DNA of 10,599 nucleotides from Leptolinea sp. UBA1437 (GTDB taxonomy: Bacteria; Chloroflexota; Anaerolineae; Anaerolineales; Anaerolineaceae). The notes under the pieces are model-generated. The model saw only the letters and a program-made list of their open reading frames with translations. It was not told the origin of the DNA and made no database searches. The stretch covers positions 1 through 10,599 of the forward strand of contig DCTP01000062.1 in NCBI GenBank assembly GCA_002329625.1. Reading direction: 5' to 3'. Of this stretch, positions 1 through 7,687 are shown piece after piece. The translations under genes were made by a program, and so were the position numbers. Position 1 is the first letter of the stretch. Every line of letters begins with the position of its first letter.

Positions 1-22
1 CTACCAACTGAGCTATCTCGGC
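1..22 (-). tRNA. tRNA gene, 5' part only (cut by window edge)
   Basis: Read on the minus strand from position 22, the sequence gives a 7-nt acceptor strand GCCGAGA, then T8 A9, and a complete D-stem 5' side and D-loop (GCTC, AGTTGGTA) matching canonical positions 8-22. The anticodon lies beyond the window, so the isotype cannot be read. The GCCGAGA acceptor with this D-arm is common in bacterial tRNA-Phe, but that is only a guess. A strong promoter lies about 28 bp upstream (50-78). Confidence 0.88.
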
Positions 23-49
23 ATCGTTTCCATTCAAACGACGGTACCA

Positions 50-78
50 ATTTTAGCGGCTTATCGAACGACTGTCAA
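50..78 (-). promoter_or_regulatory. Sigma70-type promoter of the tRNA gene
   Basis: On the minus strand there is a perfect -35 box TTGACA (73-78), a spacer of exactly 17 bp, and a -10 box TAAAAT (50-55). The predicted transcription start is near 43, giving a precursor leader of about 20 nt before the tRNA 5' end at 22. The leader contains a small inverted repeat CGTTT-N6-AAACG (25-40). This is the best consensus promoter in the window, and its TAAAAT box recurs in other promoter candidates here. Confidence 0.85.
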
Positions 79-134
79 GCATTTATGAAAAATCATGTGA
101 TCGATTCAAACAATTATGAAATCGAGCCGAATTC

Positions 135-425
135 TCAAAATATTCCTCCGATAGCCCGCCAGCAAGCTTCCAGATGAGCGGCAATTTCTTTCCCGTCTTT
201 TTTGGAAATTTTCTTTATTCGATCCTCCATTAATTCAATCCCGCCGATTTCAAATAACCGATTTCCAATCTCACGCGCCTGAATATTCCGGCAATTCTGA
301 TCAAATATGCCACCTGGTCTTTCAGAAAGGAAATCTTCCTTTTCACCGATTTGAATCAGTGCTTCGGTTAACCTTTCAACTTCAGCTTTGTATCGAGAAG
401 GGTAAGCTTTATGAAAAATACTCAT
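135..425 (-). CDS. Hypothetical protein, 96 aa
   Basis: I cannot name this protein. The start at 425 (MSIFHKAY) is chosen because AAAGGA lies just upstream of it; the frame could open 14 codons earlier at 467, without comparable support. The product is small, charged and soluble, with no signal peptide or membrane segment. The N-terminal half looks like a helix (AEVERLTEALIQIGE). The C-terminal half has a spaced pattern, REIGNRLFEIGGIELM followed by an E-A-CWRAIGG end, that resembles small uncharacterised bacterial proteins I recall with a GG-hydrophobic-M core; this is memory, not a search. A TATTAT -10 candidate lies at 450-455 on the minus strand. The gene is divergent from ridA and points toward the tRNA gene. 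No convincing terminator follows it. Confidence 0.72.
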   Translation of the reverse strand: MSIFHKAYPSRYKAEVERLTEALIQIGEKEDFLSERPGGIFDQNCRNIQAREIGNRLFEIGGIELMEDRIKKISKKDGKEIAAHLEACWRAIGGIF

Positions 426-488
426 TTTTTCCTTTCTTTCTGATTTTCTATAATAAACCCAGAACAAATTGATGAAATCTTTTAAAAC

Positions 489-518
489 TTTTGAGAACCT
501 TCACACCCGTTTTGAGAA
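489..518. repeat. Direct repeat TTTTGAGAA x2, 21 bp apart
   Basis: The 9-mer TTTTGAGAA occurs at 489-497 and again, identical, at 510-518. The start-to-start distance is 21 bp, close to two DNA helical turns, so both copies face the same side of the helix. The second copy overlaps the place where a -35 box would lie for the TAAAAT element at 531-536. This arrangement fits tandem binding of an activator, but no regulator is identified and chance in AT-rich DNA is possible. Confidence 0.45.
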
Positions 519-527
519 ATTCCCCCA

Positions 528-536
528 TGGTAAAAT
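528..536 (+). promoter_or_regulatory. Extended -10 promoter upstream of ridA
   Basis: TG-G-TAAAAT (528-536) matches an extended -10 element. No good -35 box lies at 16-18 bp; the -35 position is instead overlapped by the second TTTTGAGAA repeat. The predicted start is near 543, leaving about 58 nt of leader before the ATG at 601. It is the only promoter candidate I see that could drive the six-gene run from 601. Confidence 0.45.
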
Positions 537-600
537 TGCTGTATAAATAATCTTATCAGATTTATTTGGATCTTGATAATGTTAAAGGAAGAGGAAGCAA

Positions 601-984
601 ATGGACCAGAAAAAAGTAATTATTGCTGAAAAAGCGCCGAAAGCAATCGGGCCTTATTCGGCAGCAATCTCCTACGGAAATTTCATTTTTACATCGGGTC
701 AACTCGGTTTGATTCCGGAAAGTGGTGAACCGGCCGGTGAGGATATAAAGAGTCAGACCCGTCAAGCCCTAAAAAATGTCCAGTCGGTTCTGGAAGCAGC
801 CGGAACGAACTTATCCCATGTTCTGAAGACGACGGTTTTCTTGCGGGATATGAATGATTTTGCCGCTATGAATGAGGTTTATGCGGAATTCTTTCCAGGC
901 GAATGTCCGGCCAGATCAGCCGTCCAGGTCGCAAAACTTCCAAGGGGACTCGCGGTCGAAATTGAAGTGATCGCTGCTATTTAA
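601..984 (+). CDS. ridA: RidA family reactive intermediate deaminase
   Basis: The 127-residue product is a full-length RidA/YjgF/UK114 protein. The family hydrolyses reactive enamine/imine intermediates, such as 2-aminoacrylate released by PLP enzymes, to keto acids and ammonia; it is cytosolic and trimeric. Visible signatures are GPYSAAI near the N-terminus, FTSGQLG at 30-36, the VFLRDMNDFAAMNEVY block at 79-94, and the signature PARSAVQVAKLPRG with Arg105 and Glu120, the positions used for substrate carboxylate binding and catalysis in RidA. The ATG is preceded by GGAAGAGGAAG, a strong ribosome binding site. The next gene starts 4 nt after the stop, so the two are probably co-transcribed. 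A link to glycan synthesis is not obvious; RidA may simply be the first gene of the transcript. Confidence 0.95.
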   Translation: MDQKKVIIAEKAPKAIGPYSAAISYGNFIFTSGQLGLIPESGEPAGEDIKSQTRQALKNVQSVLEAAGTNLSHVLKTTVFLRDMNDFAAMNEVYAEFFPGECPARSAVQVAKLPRGLAVEIEVIAAI

Positions 985-988
985 ACCG

Positions 989-1987
989 ATGCCAATCGTT
1001 TCGATTATCGTTCCATGCCTGAATGAAGAAAAGACGATCATCCGGCTGCTGGATGCGTTGTACCATCAGACTTACCCGATTTCAGAAATGGAAGTTATTA
1101 TTTCCGACGGGAATTCCCAAGATCGGACACTTGATAAAATTCAAGAATGGCATGATGCCCATCCGGACTTAGCGCTTCAGATCGTATCCAATCCCAAACG
1201 GATCATCCCCGCCGCACTCAATTCCGCATTGGAGGCGTCAAGTGGAACCTATATCATTCGTCTAGACGCTCATTCCATTCCGGCTCCGGATTATATTGAA
1301 CGTTGTATCCGTTTGTTAGAGGAAGGAAAAGCGGAGAATGTGGGAGGCCGATGGGAAATTCAACCCGGCGCGGATACCTGGGTCGCCCAATCCATTGCCA
1401 ACGCCGCTTCTTCTCCTCTTGGCGCGGGAGATGCCAAATATCGTTTTTCCGAAACAGCGTCCTTCGTGGATACGGTACCCTATGGAGCTTATAAAAAAGA
1501 AACCCTTACGGCACTCGGGGGATATGATGAATCTCTACCGATCAACGAAGATTATGATCTCAACACTCGGATCCGTCGCAATGGCGGAAAGATTTGGTTT
1601 GATCCCGAAATTCGCTGCGTTTATTTTTCGCGAACCACTTTCCGCGGTTTAGCCAAACAATATTGGCGATACGGATATTGGAAACTCAGAATGCTGAAAA
1701 AAGATCCAAAAAGCCTCCGCTTACGCCAACTGATTCCGCCGCTCTTCGTTTTCAGTCTGTTGTTTTTTGCGATTGGCAGTTTTTTTTCGAATGCTTTTTT
1801 GAATGTGTTATTATTGGAGCTAATCGTTTACATTGCCGTCTTGCTTTTTGCCGGAATTAGGATTGCGGGCAAAGAAGACGATCTGACACAACTCATAGGA
1901 TTACCCATTGCTTTGGCAATTATGCATTTCAGCTGGGGGAGCGGATTTATTTGGAGTCTAATAAAACTGATTTTTAGGAGTGAATAA
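989..1987 (+). CDS. Family 2 glycosyltransferase, ExoA-like, membrane-bound
   Basis: This 332-residue protein has a GT-A catalytic domain followed by C-terminal membrane helices, the layout of the succinoglycan ExoA-like branch of GT2. It opens with SIIVPCLNEEKTI (nucleotide-binding strand), then IISDGNSQDRT. The metal-binding motif is RLDAHS (DAH, 93-95), the acceptor-side motif is NEDYDLNTRIRRNG (Glu187-Asp188), and KQYWRYGYWK (223-232) resembles the Q..RW-type motif. Hydrophobic helices lie at about 250-268, 271-291 and 303-327. It would transfer a sugar from a nucleotide donor to a lipid-linked acceptor at the inner face of the membrane; donor and acceptor cannot be read. The start lies 4 nt after ridA with no clear ribosome binding site, suggesting translational coupling. 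The 111-nt gap after it (1988-2098) shows no supported gene or promoter. Confidence 0.9.
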   Translation: MPIVSIIVPCLNEEKTIIRLLDALYHQTYPISEMEVIISDGNSQDRTLDKIQEWHDAHPDLALQIVSNPKRIIPAALNSALEASSGTYIIRLDAHSIPAPDYIERCIRLLEEGKAENVGGRWEIQPGADTWVAQSIANAASSPLGAGDAKYRFSETASFVDTVPYGAYKKETLTALGGYDESLPINEDYDLNTRIRRNGGKIWFDPEIRCVYFSRTTFRGLAKQYWRYGYWKLRMLKKDPKSLRLRQLIPPLFVFSLLFFAIGSFFSNAFLNVLLLELIVYIAVLLFAGIRIAGKEDDLTQLIGLPIALAIMHFSWGSGFIWSLIKLIFRSE

Positions 1988-2098
1988 GAATCTGAAACTG
2001 GCTCTCATGAATAGAAAGTTGTTCCCGCTTTCAAAAGAATTCACACAGAACGGTAACATCAATCAAAACTGAGCAAAACGTTTCCGACATGAAGAAAA

Positions 2099-3523
2099 AT
2101 GGCTGAACAATTCTTTCGAAGTCCATTTCAATCCCGCTTGTCATCCAAGGAACGGAAAATTATCCTGTTCCTTGGCGATTTACTGGTTACGATATTGGCG
2201 TTGGTCATCTCGCTGATCACCTGGGCAAAAGGCGATGACTGGCTAGGGCTCTCTCCCGAATTTTTTGCTGAAAGACCGGAGAATTGGTTCTATTTCTTGC
2301 CGATCCTTTGGTTGCTATTAATGGCACCGATATACGATCTTCACCGGGCAAGCTCGGTTCAGATCACGTTAAATTTCATTCTGATCGCCAGTTTGCTTGC
2401 CGGAACGCTCTATCTGACGATCTTCTTCGTCGCACCACCGAAGGCACTGCCCCGCCGCGGAGTCGCATCTTTCCTCATCAGTTGTGCCGTTCTTTCCATC
2501 CTTTGGCGACTTTTTTATATTCGGAAATTTACCTTACCCAAATATCTGATCAATACTTTGATTGTCGGTGCCGGAAAAGCCGGCTGCCGCATCGCAGAAA
2601 TCATCAGAGGGATCGATCCATCTCCATTTTCGGTCGCCGGTTTTATCGACGATGACCCCGAAAAAATTGGAAAGGAATTCTTTGGATACCCCGTTTTGGG
2701 GGACTCAAATTCCTTTTATAAAATCGTGGAAGAATATCAGATCGGCCAGGTAATCATGGCGATCAGCAACCGAATGAATCCCGAATTATTTGATGCCTTG
2801 ACGATGGCGGAAGAAAAAGGGTTGATCGTCAAAACTATGCCCAATGTTTATGAAGAACTGCTCAAAAGGATACCGGTTTATCTGCTCGGAACCGACTGGA
2901 TGGTACGTGATTTTTATGATCAGGCACACGCCAGCATTTTTTTCGAAATTACCAAGCGCCTAATCGATATCTTTGGCGGATTCATTGGCACGGTTTTTTT
3001 TGCAATTCTGTTTCCGTTTATCTCCATTGCCATTTTGATCGATTCCGGCAGACCCATTTTTTATTCTCAGGAAAGGCTCGGGCTGTGGGGCACACCGTTC
3101 AATATTCTGAAATTTCGTACTATGGTTCAGGATGCCGAAGCAGACGGCATTCCGCGGCCGGCTTCTTATGAGGATAATCGCATTACAAGGGTGGGTCATT
3201 TCCTCCGGAAAAGTCATCTGGATGAAATGCCGCAATTCCTGAATGTCTTGAGAGGTGACCTCAGTCTGGTAGGACCGCGTGCCGAACGAAAGGAAATTAT
3301 CGAAGAATTACAAAAAGAAATTCCTTTTTATCGGGGCAGGCTGTTGGTCCGTCCTGGCATTACAGGATGGGCGCAGATTAATTATGGCTATGCTGCCGGA
3401 GCTGAACAAAATGCGATTAAATTGGAATATGATTTGTATTATATTAAAAATCGCAACCTATTACTGGACTTTTCCATCCTGCTGCAGACTTTTAAGACAA
3501 TTTTCGGATTGAAAGGAAGATAA
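2099..3523 (+). CDS. Polyprenyl-phosphate glycosylphosphotransferase (initiating PGT)
   Basis: This 474-residue protein belongs to the bacterial sugar transferase family (WbaP/WcaJ-like). It transfers a sugar-1-phosphate from a nucleotide sugar to undecaprenyl phosphate, the first membrane step of exopolysaccharide or O-chain synthesis. Four N-terminal membrane helices (about 21-43, 63-80, 91-112, 121-140) are followed by a Rossmann-like domain with GAGKAG (157-162) and GFIDDDP. The catalytic domain starts at KRLID (286), with a re-entrant hydrophobic helix at 288-315. It contains QERLG, FNILKFRTM, the catalytic dyad in SHLDEMPQ (Asp375-Glu376), DLSLVGPR and RPGITGWAQI. SHLDEMPQ replaces the commoner SLDELPQ but keeps the dyad. 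Length is normal for the long form. The sugar is unknown; the neighbouring dehydratase suggests a 6-deoxy HexNAc-type donor (inference). Confidence 0.94.
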   Translation: MAEQFFRSPFQSRLSSKERKIILFLGDLLVTILALVISLITWAKGDDWLGLSPEFFAERPENWFYFLPILWLLLMAPIYDLHRASSVQITLNFILIASLLAGTLYLTIFFVAPPKALPRRGVASFLISCAVLSILWRLFYIRKFTLPKYLINTLIVGAGKAGCRIAEIIRGIDPSPFSVAGFIDDDPEKIGKEFFGYPVLGDSNSFYKIVEEYQIGQVIMAISNRMNPELFDALTMAEEKGLIVKTMPNVYEELLKRIPVYLLGTDWMVRDFYDQAHASIFFEITKRLIDIFGGFIGTVFFAILFPFISIAILIDSGRPIFYSQERLGLWGTPFNILKFRTMVQDAEADGIPRPASYEDNRITRVGHFLRKSHLDEMPQFLNVLRGDLSLVGPRAERKEIIEELQKEIPFYRGRLLVRPGITGWAQINYGYAAGAEQNAIKLEYDLYYIKNRNLLLDFSILLQTFKTIFGLKGR

Positions 3524-3526
3524 TCT

Positions 3527-5419
3527 TTGGCATCCCGCTTCAAAGGTAGCATCCGTAACCGTTTTATTTTTCTCGCAGATCTGATTTTAATTATCGTATG
3601 CGTATTCTGCAGTTACATTCTGCGTTTAGAGTTAGGTTATACCTTTTATACATACTTGCCTTCCGCTTATTGGATGATCGGTGTTTCTCTGGTGATCAAG
3701 CCGGCGGTATATTACTTCTTCGGTTTATATCGCAGGCTTTGGAATTACGCCAGCATGAACGAGATGAAACTGATTCTGATCGCTGTTACCTGCGCATCGG
3801 CAGTTGTATCGGCTGTTATGGTGATTTTAGCTTCAGCCAACGTCTTCTTCGGATTTCCCCGACTGGTTTTGATCATCGACTGGATCCTCTCCATGATCGC
3901 AGTCGGCGGCGTTCGTTTCTCGGTCAGAATCATGTATGATTTGGACCGGAAGAATTCGATTAAATCCAGAGAAAAAATGAAGCGCGCACTGATTATCGGA
4001 GCGGGAGACGCGGGCGCATTGGTCCTGAAGGAAATACAAAAGAACCCGCAGCTGAACGTTCATCCGGTCGGCTTTATCGACGATGATCCCAAAAAAATGA
4101 ATCAATCCATCTATGGTGTCAAAGTCATCGGAACCGTCAACGACATTCGGAAAATCATCGACCGGTACGCCATCACCGATGTTTTCTTTGCGATTCCCAG
4201 CGCCCCCGGCCGAGTGGTGCGGGTGGTTTCCGACAGCTGCCGTGAAAAAGAGGTCAATTTCCGCACCATGCCTGGAATTTATGAGCTTTTGGGCGGCAAG
4301 ATTTCCATTTCAAAATTAAGGGAAGTCGAAATTACCGATCTTTTGCGTCGGGATCCGGTCAAGCTGGACGCTCAAAATATCGGTTCGATTCTGACCGACA
4401 AAATAGTCCTGGTAAGCGGAGCGGGCGGTTCGATCGGTCGAGAACTTTGCAATCAAATCGCACGCTGGAACCCGGCTCGCATTATCCTATTAGGGCACGG
4501 AGAAAACAGCATTTTTGAGACGCTTCTGGATTTACACGAAAATTATCCGGCTTTATCGATCAAACCGCAGATCGCGGATATTCGCGATCAAGATCGTTTG
4601 CGAGAGATCTTTCAAGAATTTCACCCCGACATTGTGTTCCATGCCGCGGCTCACAAACATGTCCCATTGATGGAATTCAACGGTCCCGATGCGATAACCA
4701 ACAACGTTTTCGGCACTTGGAACATGGCACATATCGCCAACGAAAACGGCGTGGAACGATTCGTAATGATCTCCACCGACAAAGCCGTCAGGCCGGTGAA
4801 CATCATGGGCGCCACCAAACGGATCGCCGAAAACATCGTATTGAACGAATCGGCCAAAAGCGCCGCCGAATTTACCGTCGTCCGCTTCGGGAACGTGTTG
4901 GGCAGCCGCGGGAGCGTGGTCCCCATCTTCCAAGAACAGATCAAAAAAGGCGGACCGGTGACCATCACCCATCCCGAAATGAAGCGTTACTTTATGACCA
5001 TTCCGGAAGCGGTATATCTCGTTTTGGAAGCCGCCGGGCTCGCCACCAAAGAAGAAACCTTCGTCTTGAATATGGGGAAACAAGTCCGCATACTGGAGCT
5101 TGCCGAAGATTTGATTCGCCTTTCCGGGTTGGAACCGGGGAAAGACATCGAAATTAAATTCACCGGCATCCGTACCGGTGAAAAATTGAGCGAAGATCTT
5201 TGGAACGAAGGGCAGATTTTGGAACCGACGCTTCACCCGGATATTTTCAAGTTGGAACGCGACGATCTGATGGATGATGAGACTCTTTCCAAAGTCGTAC
5301 GTCGTCTGTTGGAACTGGCAAAAGAAGGCGACGATTCCGCAATCCGCAAATATCTGAACGAAGTCATCCCCGACGCAAATATCAATGAAAGAGAAATATC
5401 AGATATTTTCACTTTTTAG
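3527..5419 (+). CDS. Membrane nucleotide-sugar 4,6-dehydratase, CapD/WbpM/PglF type
   Basis: The 630-residue product has the layout of the long membrane-bound UDP-HexNAc 4,6-dehydratases: four N-terminal helices (about 13-33, 48-66, 83-104, 112-134), a CoA-binding-like domain (IIGAGDAG, 156-163), and a C-terminal SDR domain. The NAD-binding motif is SGAGGSIG (297-304). MISTDKAVRP (414-423) and MGATK (427-431) carry the active site, with Met427 where classical SDR enzymes have Tyr and with Lys431 kept. This Met-x3-Lys form is known from WbpM/PglF-type enzymes, which form the 4-keto-6-deoxy sugar while retaining C5 configuration. The start is TTG at 3527: AAAGGAAG lies just upstream, only 3 nt separate it from the previous stop, and no in-frame ATG occurs before residue 50. 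Substrate UDP-GlcNAc is likely but not proven; no aminotransferase or acetyltransferase for bacillosamine is present here. Confidence 0.94.
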   Translation: MASRFKGSIRNRFIFLADLILIIVCVFCSYILRLELGYTFYTYLPSAYWMIGVSLVIKPAVYYFFGLYRRLWNYASMNEMKLILIAVTCASAVVSAVMVILASANVFFGFPRLVLIIDWILSMIAVGGVRFSVRIMYDLDRKNSIKSREKMKRALIIGAGDAGALVLKEIQKNPQLNVHPVGFIDDDPKKMNQSIYGVKVIGTVNDIRKIIDRYAITDVFFAIPSAPGRVVRVVSDSCREKEVNFRTMPGIYELLGGKISISKLREVEITDLLRRDPVKLDAQNIGSILTDKIVLVSGAGGSIGRELCNQIARWNPARIILLGHGENSIFETLLDLHENYPALSIKPQIADIRDQDRLREIFQEFHPDIVFHAAAHKHVPLMEFNGPDAITNNVFGTWNMAHIANENGVERFVMISTDKAVRPVNIMGATKRIAENIVLNESAKSAAEFTVVRFGNVLGSRGSVVPIFQEQIKKGGPVTITHPEMKRYFMTIPEAVYLVLEAAGLATKEETFVLNMGKQVRILELAEDLIRLSGLEPGKDIEIKFTGIRTGEKLSEDLWNEGQILEPTLHPDIFKLERDDLMDDETLSKVVRRLLELAKEGDDSAIRKYLNEVIPDANINEREISDIFTF

Positions 5420-5458
5420 ATCCTTTCATCCGCTTTGTTCGGTACAATAACTGACAAA

Positions 5459-6502
5459 ATGGCACAGATTTCGGCTTCCCAATGGAAATTAACGATTGAA
5501 GCACAAAAAAACGCCTCGCTGTTGCAGACCGCGGAATGGGGATCGGTCAAAGCGGCATTCGGTTGGTCGCCCACCTATGTGATGAACGAAGCGGGCGGGG
5601 CGATGATCCTCTTTCGAACCTTACCGCGATGGGCATTGGGTGCCACTATGGCTTACATCCCGAGAGGTCCGGTCATTTTTCGCAACGAGCCACAAAAGAT
5701 CAACGACTTATGGGAAGAAATTCATCGCTTATGCCGGGCGAGACATGCCGTTTTTTTGCGTGTCGAACCGGATTTCTGGCAGAATACCGCGGAAGCCGAA
5801 TTCTTACAGAATTCGATGCAGGGATTTGAAAATGCCTTTTCCACCATTCAGCCGCCGCGGACAATCATCGTCCCTTTAACCGGCAGCGAAGAGGATCGGC
5901 TTGCCCGTATGAATCAGAAAACCCGCTATAACATCCGTCTGGCTCAAAAGAAAGACCTTGTGATTCGAGAGGAAAATAATGTTTCCGCGTTTATGGAACT
6001 GATGGCGAAAACGGGGGAAAGAGATCATTTTCATGTTCATTCCGCCGCATATTATCAACATAGCTATAACGTTTTCAAACAAAGCGGCAAAGCGTGGAAT
6101 TTAGTGGCTTATTATCAAGATAAACCGTTGGGCGTCCTCATGCTTTTCATCCACGGAAATCGCGGATATTACCTATACGGTGCCTCTTCCGACGAAGAAC
6201 GGAATCGAATGCCCAATCACCTGCTTCAATGGACAGCCATGAACATCTGTGCGGCGAACGGTTGTACAGAATATGATCTTTGGGGAATCCCGGACGAGGA
6301 ACCTGAAACGCTCGAAGCACAATTCCAAGAAAGATCCGACGGATTATGGAGTGTTTATCGTTTTAAACGCGGTTTCGGCGGTGAAATCAAGCGCACTATG
6401 GGATCTTTCGATTTCCCTTACCATCCCTTACTCTATCGCGCCGCAGCAGCTTTTTATCGGCGAAGGAAAGCGCAACAGGCTTCCGGAGAACCGCAACATT
6501 GA
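5459..6502 (+). CDS. FemAB family aminoacyltransferase, first copy
   Basis: The product has 347 residues from ATG 5459. I prefer this start because the N-terminus then aligns with the second FemAB copy (Trp to LLQT spacing equal in both); an in-frame TTG at 5435 would add 8 residues, and neither start has a clear ribosome binding site. A TACAAT box lies at 5443-5448. FemAB/FemX enzymes use aminoacyl-tRNA to add amino acids to the lipid II side chain; they are cytoplasmic with a double GNAT-like fold. Counting from the TTG, visible features are LLQTAEWG (29-36), YIPRGPV (74-80), MNQKTRYNIRLAQKK (159-173), GERDHF, YLYGASSDEERNRMPNHLLQW (split at 247-266), YDLWGIPDE (280-288) and the end YRFKRGFGGE. 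There is no long coiled-coil insert, so the shape is closer to FemX than to staphylococcal FemA. Acceptor and amino acid are unknown. Confidence 0.92.
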   Translation: MAQISASQWKLTIEAQKNASLLQTAEWGSVKAAFGWSPTYVMNEAGGAMILFRTLPRWALGATMAYIPRGPVIFRNEPQKINDLWEEIHRLCRARHAVFLRVEPDFWQNTAEAEFLQNSMQGFENAFSTIQPPRTIIVPLTGSEEDRLARMNQKTRYNIRLAQKKDLVIREENNVSAFMELMAKTGERDHFHVHSAAYYQHSYNVFKQSGKAWNLVAYYQDKPLGVLMLFIHGNRGYYLYGASSDEERNRMPNHLLQWTAMNICAANGCTEYDLWGIPDEEPETLEAQFQERSDGLWSVYRFKRGFGGEIKRTMGSFDFPYHPLLYRAAAAFYRRRKAQQASGEPQH

Positions 6503-7572
6503 ACACAGTCACTACCCTCATCGCACCCGATCATTGGAACGAGGAAATCGCTTTTCTGCCCGGCGCTTCGATTCTGCAGACAAGCCAATGGGCGGAAATT
6601 AAATCCAGCGGCGGATGGACGCCGCTCTTTCAAAAATGGCTGTCAGCGGATGGGCAGTTGCGTGCCGCCGCATTAATCCTGCGAAAAAAGATCTTCCTTC
6701 AATATGAATTCTGGTACATTCCGCGCGGACCATTACTAGATTGGGAGGATTCACAATTGCGGACACGGGTGCTGGACGATCTGCAATCTATGGCAAAAAA
6801 AGGACACGCCGTTTTTATTAAGATGGATCCGGACGTCCCGACCGGATTCGGAGTTCCGGGCAGCAGTTCTTATCAGGAGCAAACAGCCGGACAGTTGCTC
6901 CTGTCCGAGTATAAGAAGCGCGGTTGGGTCCACTCGCCGCAACAGATTCAGTTTGCGAACAGCGTCTGGATCGATCTTTCGCCAAGCGAAGAGGATCTGC
7001 TCATGAATATGAAACAGCGGGCCCGTTATAAAGTCCGTCTGGCCGAAAAAAAGGGCGTCACCGTCCGTCATGGTACCTCCACCGATTTCGAAAATCTTTA
7101 CGCCATGTACGCTGAAACTTCCGAGCGAGATCAGTTTATCATCCGCGAAAAAGCCTACTACCTGAATGTCTGGAACCGGTTTTATGATACCGGAATGCTG
7201 ACCCCGTTAATCGCCGAAGCCGAAGGGCAAGCGATCGCCGCATTGATGCTCTTTACCTATGCGCAGCGTTCCTGGTACATTTACGGGATGTCCACCGATC
7301 GCCACCGCGAAAAAATGCCCAATTATCTGCTGCAATGGGAAGCGATCAAAACCGCCAAACAAGCCGGCTCTCGGATCTATGATTTGTGGGGCGCACCGGA
7401 TATCTATGACGAATCGGACCGGATGTGGGGCGTTTATCAGTTCAAACAGGGCTTCGGCGGCTTTGAAGTCAACACACCCGGTGCCTGGGATCTTCCGCTC
7501 CACAAAACCGGTTATCATCTTTTCGTCCGCACACTGCCGGCATTCCTTGCCTATCTAAAAAGGAAAAAGTAG
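6499..7572 (+). CDS. FemAB family aminoacyltransferase, second copy
   Basis: This 357-residue paralogue of the preceding gene repeats its whole domain order: ILQTSQWAEIK (25-35), YIPRGPLL (73-80), HAVFIKMDPD, MKQRARYKVRLAEKKG (171-186), SERDQF (208-213), YIYGMSTD (260-267), MPNYLLQWEAI, YDLWGAPD (294-301) and YQFKQGFGGFEV. It starts with TTG overlapping the upstream stop in a TTGA quartet (6499-6502). GGAG (6485-6488) gives the ribosome binding site, and no ATG occurs nearby. The overlap points to translational coupling and roughly equal production of both copies. In Gram-positive systems paired FemAB enzymes add successive residues of a peptide bridge; that role is inferred here. An insert around 112-135 (GFGVPGSSSYQEQTAGQLL) has a differing counterpart in copy one. 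The acceptor may be lipid II or another lipid-linked glycan made by the neighbouring genes. Confidence 0.92.
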   Translation: MNTVTTLIAPDHWNEEIAFLPGASILQTSQWAEIKSSGGWTPLFQKWLSADGQLRAAALILRKKIFLQYEFWYIPRGPLLDWEDSQLRTRVLDDLQSMAKKGHAVFIKMDPDVPTGFGVPGSSSYQEQTAGQLLLSEYKKRGWVHSPQQIQFANSVWIDLSPSEEDLLMNMKQRARYKVRLAEKKGVTVRHGTSTDFENLYAMYAETSERDQFIIREKAYYLNVWNRFYDTGMLTPLIAEAEGQAIAALMLFTYAQRSWYIYGMSTDRHREKMPNYLLQWEAIKTAKQAGSRIYDLWGAPDIYDESDRMWGVYQFKQGFGGFEVNTPGAWDLPLHKTGYHLFVRTLPAFLAYLKRKK

Positions 7573-7573
7573 C

Positions 7574-7590
7574 GGAATCGGATCGATTTC
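7574..7590 (+). terminator. Weak hairpin after the FemAB pair
   Basis: GGAATCG-GAT-CGATTTC forms a 7-bp stem with one G-U pair and a 3-nt loop, directly after the FemAB stop. It is followed by a pyrimidine-rich but interrupted run (TGCTTGCTTTCTG) instead of a clean T-tract. It could be a weak terminator, consistent with a fresh promoter at 7672, but read-through is likely. A second small inverted repeat (ATGCC-TGCT-GGCAT) follows at 7613-7626. Confidence 0.3.
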
Positions 7591-7671
7591 TGCTTGCTTT
7601 CTGTTACCGGGGATGCCTGCTGGCATGCTAACCGAACCACATTTCAGTTCCGAAAGTCCTCAAACCCCGCG

Positions 7672-7680
7672 TGATATAAT
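7672..7680 (+). promoter_or_regulatory. Extended -10 promoter abutting the start codon
   Basis: TG-A-TATAAT (7672-7680) is a perfect extended -10 element. No -35 box is recognisable at 16-18 bp. The predicted transcription start falls on or one base before the ATG at 7688, so the message would be leaderless. This supports ATG 7688 over the in-frame ATG at 7613, which would lie upstream of the transcription start. Confidence 0.6.
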
Positions 7681-7687
7681 CACGAAC

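Noticed and set aside
101..125. Inverted repeat TCGATT/AATCGA after the 96-aa gene as a terminator
   Set aside because: The loop is 13 nt, the stem only 6 bp and AT-rich, and no T-run follows directly on the minus strand.
2007..2072. 21-codon frame in the gap before the PGT gene
   Set aside because: It has no ribosome binding site and no motif; probably chance.
4553..5236. 227-codon open frame on the minus strand
   Set aside because: It lies fully opposite the dehydratase gene, whose motifs are intact. The product is rich in Phe, Gly and Asp in a pattern that mirrors the sense codons, and it has no recognisable domain.
2099..5419. A complete bacillosamine pathway
   Set aside because: A dehydratase and a PGT are present, but no aminotransferase or acetyltransferase of that pathway is in the window; the FemAB proteins are not those enzymes.
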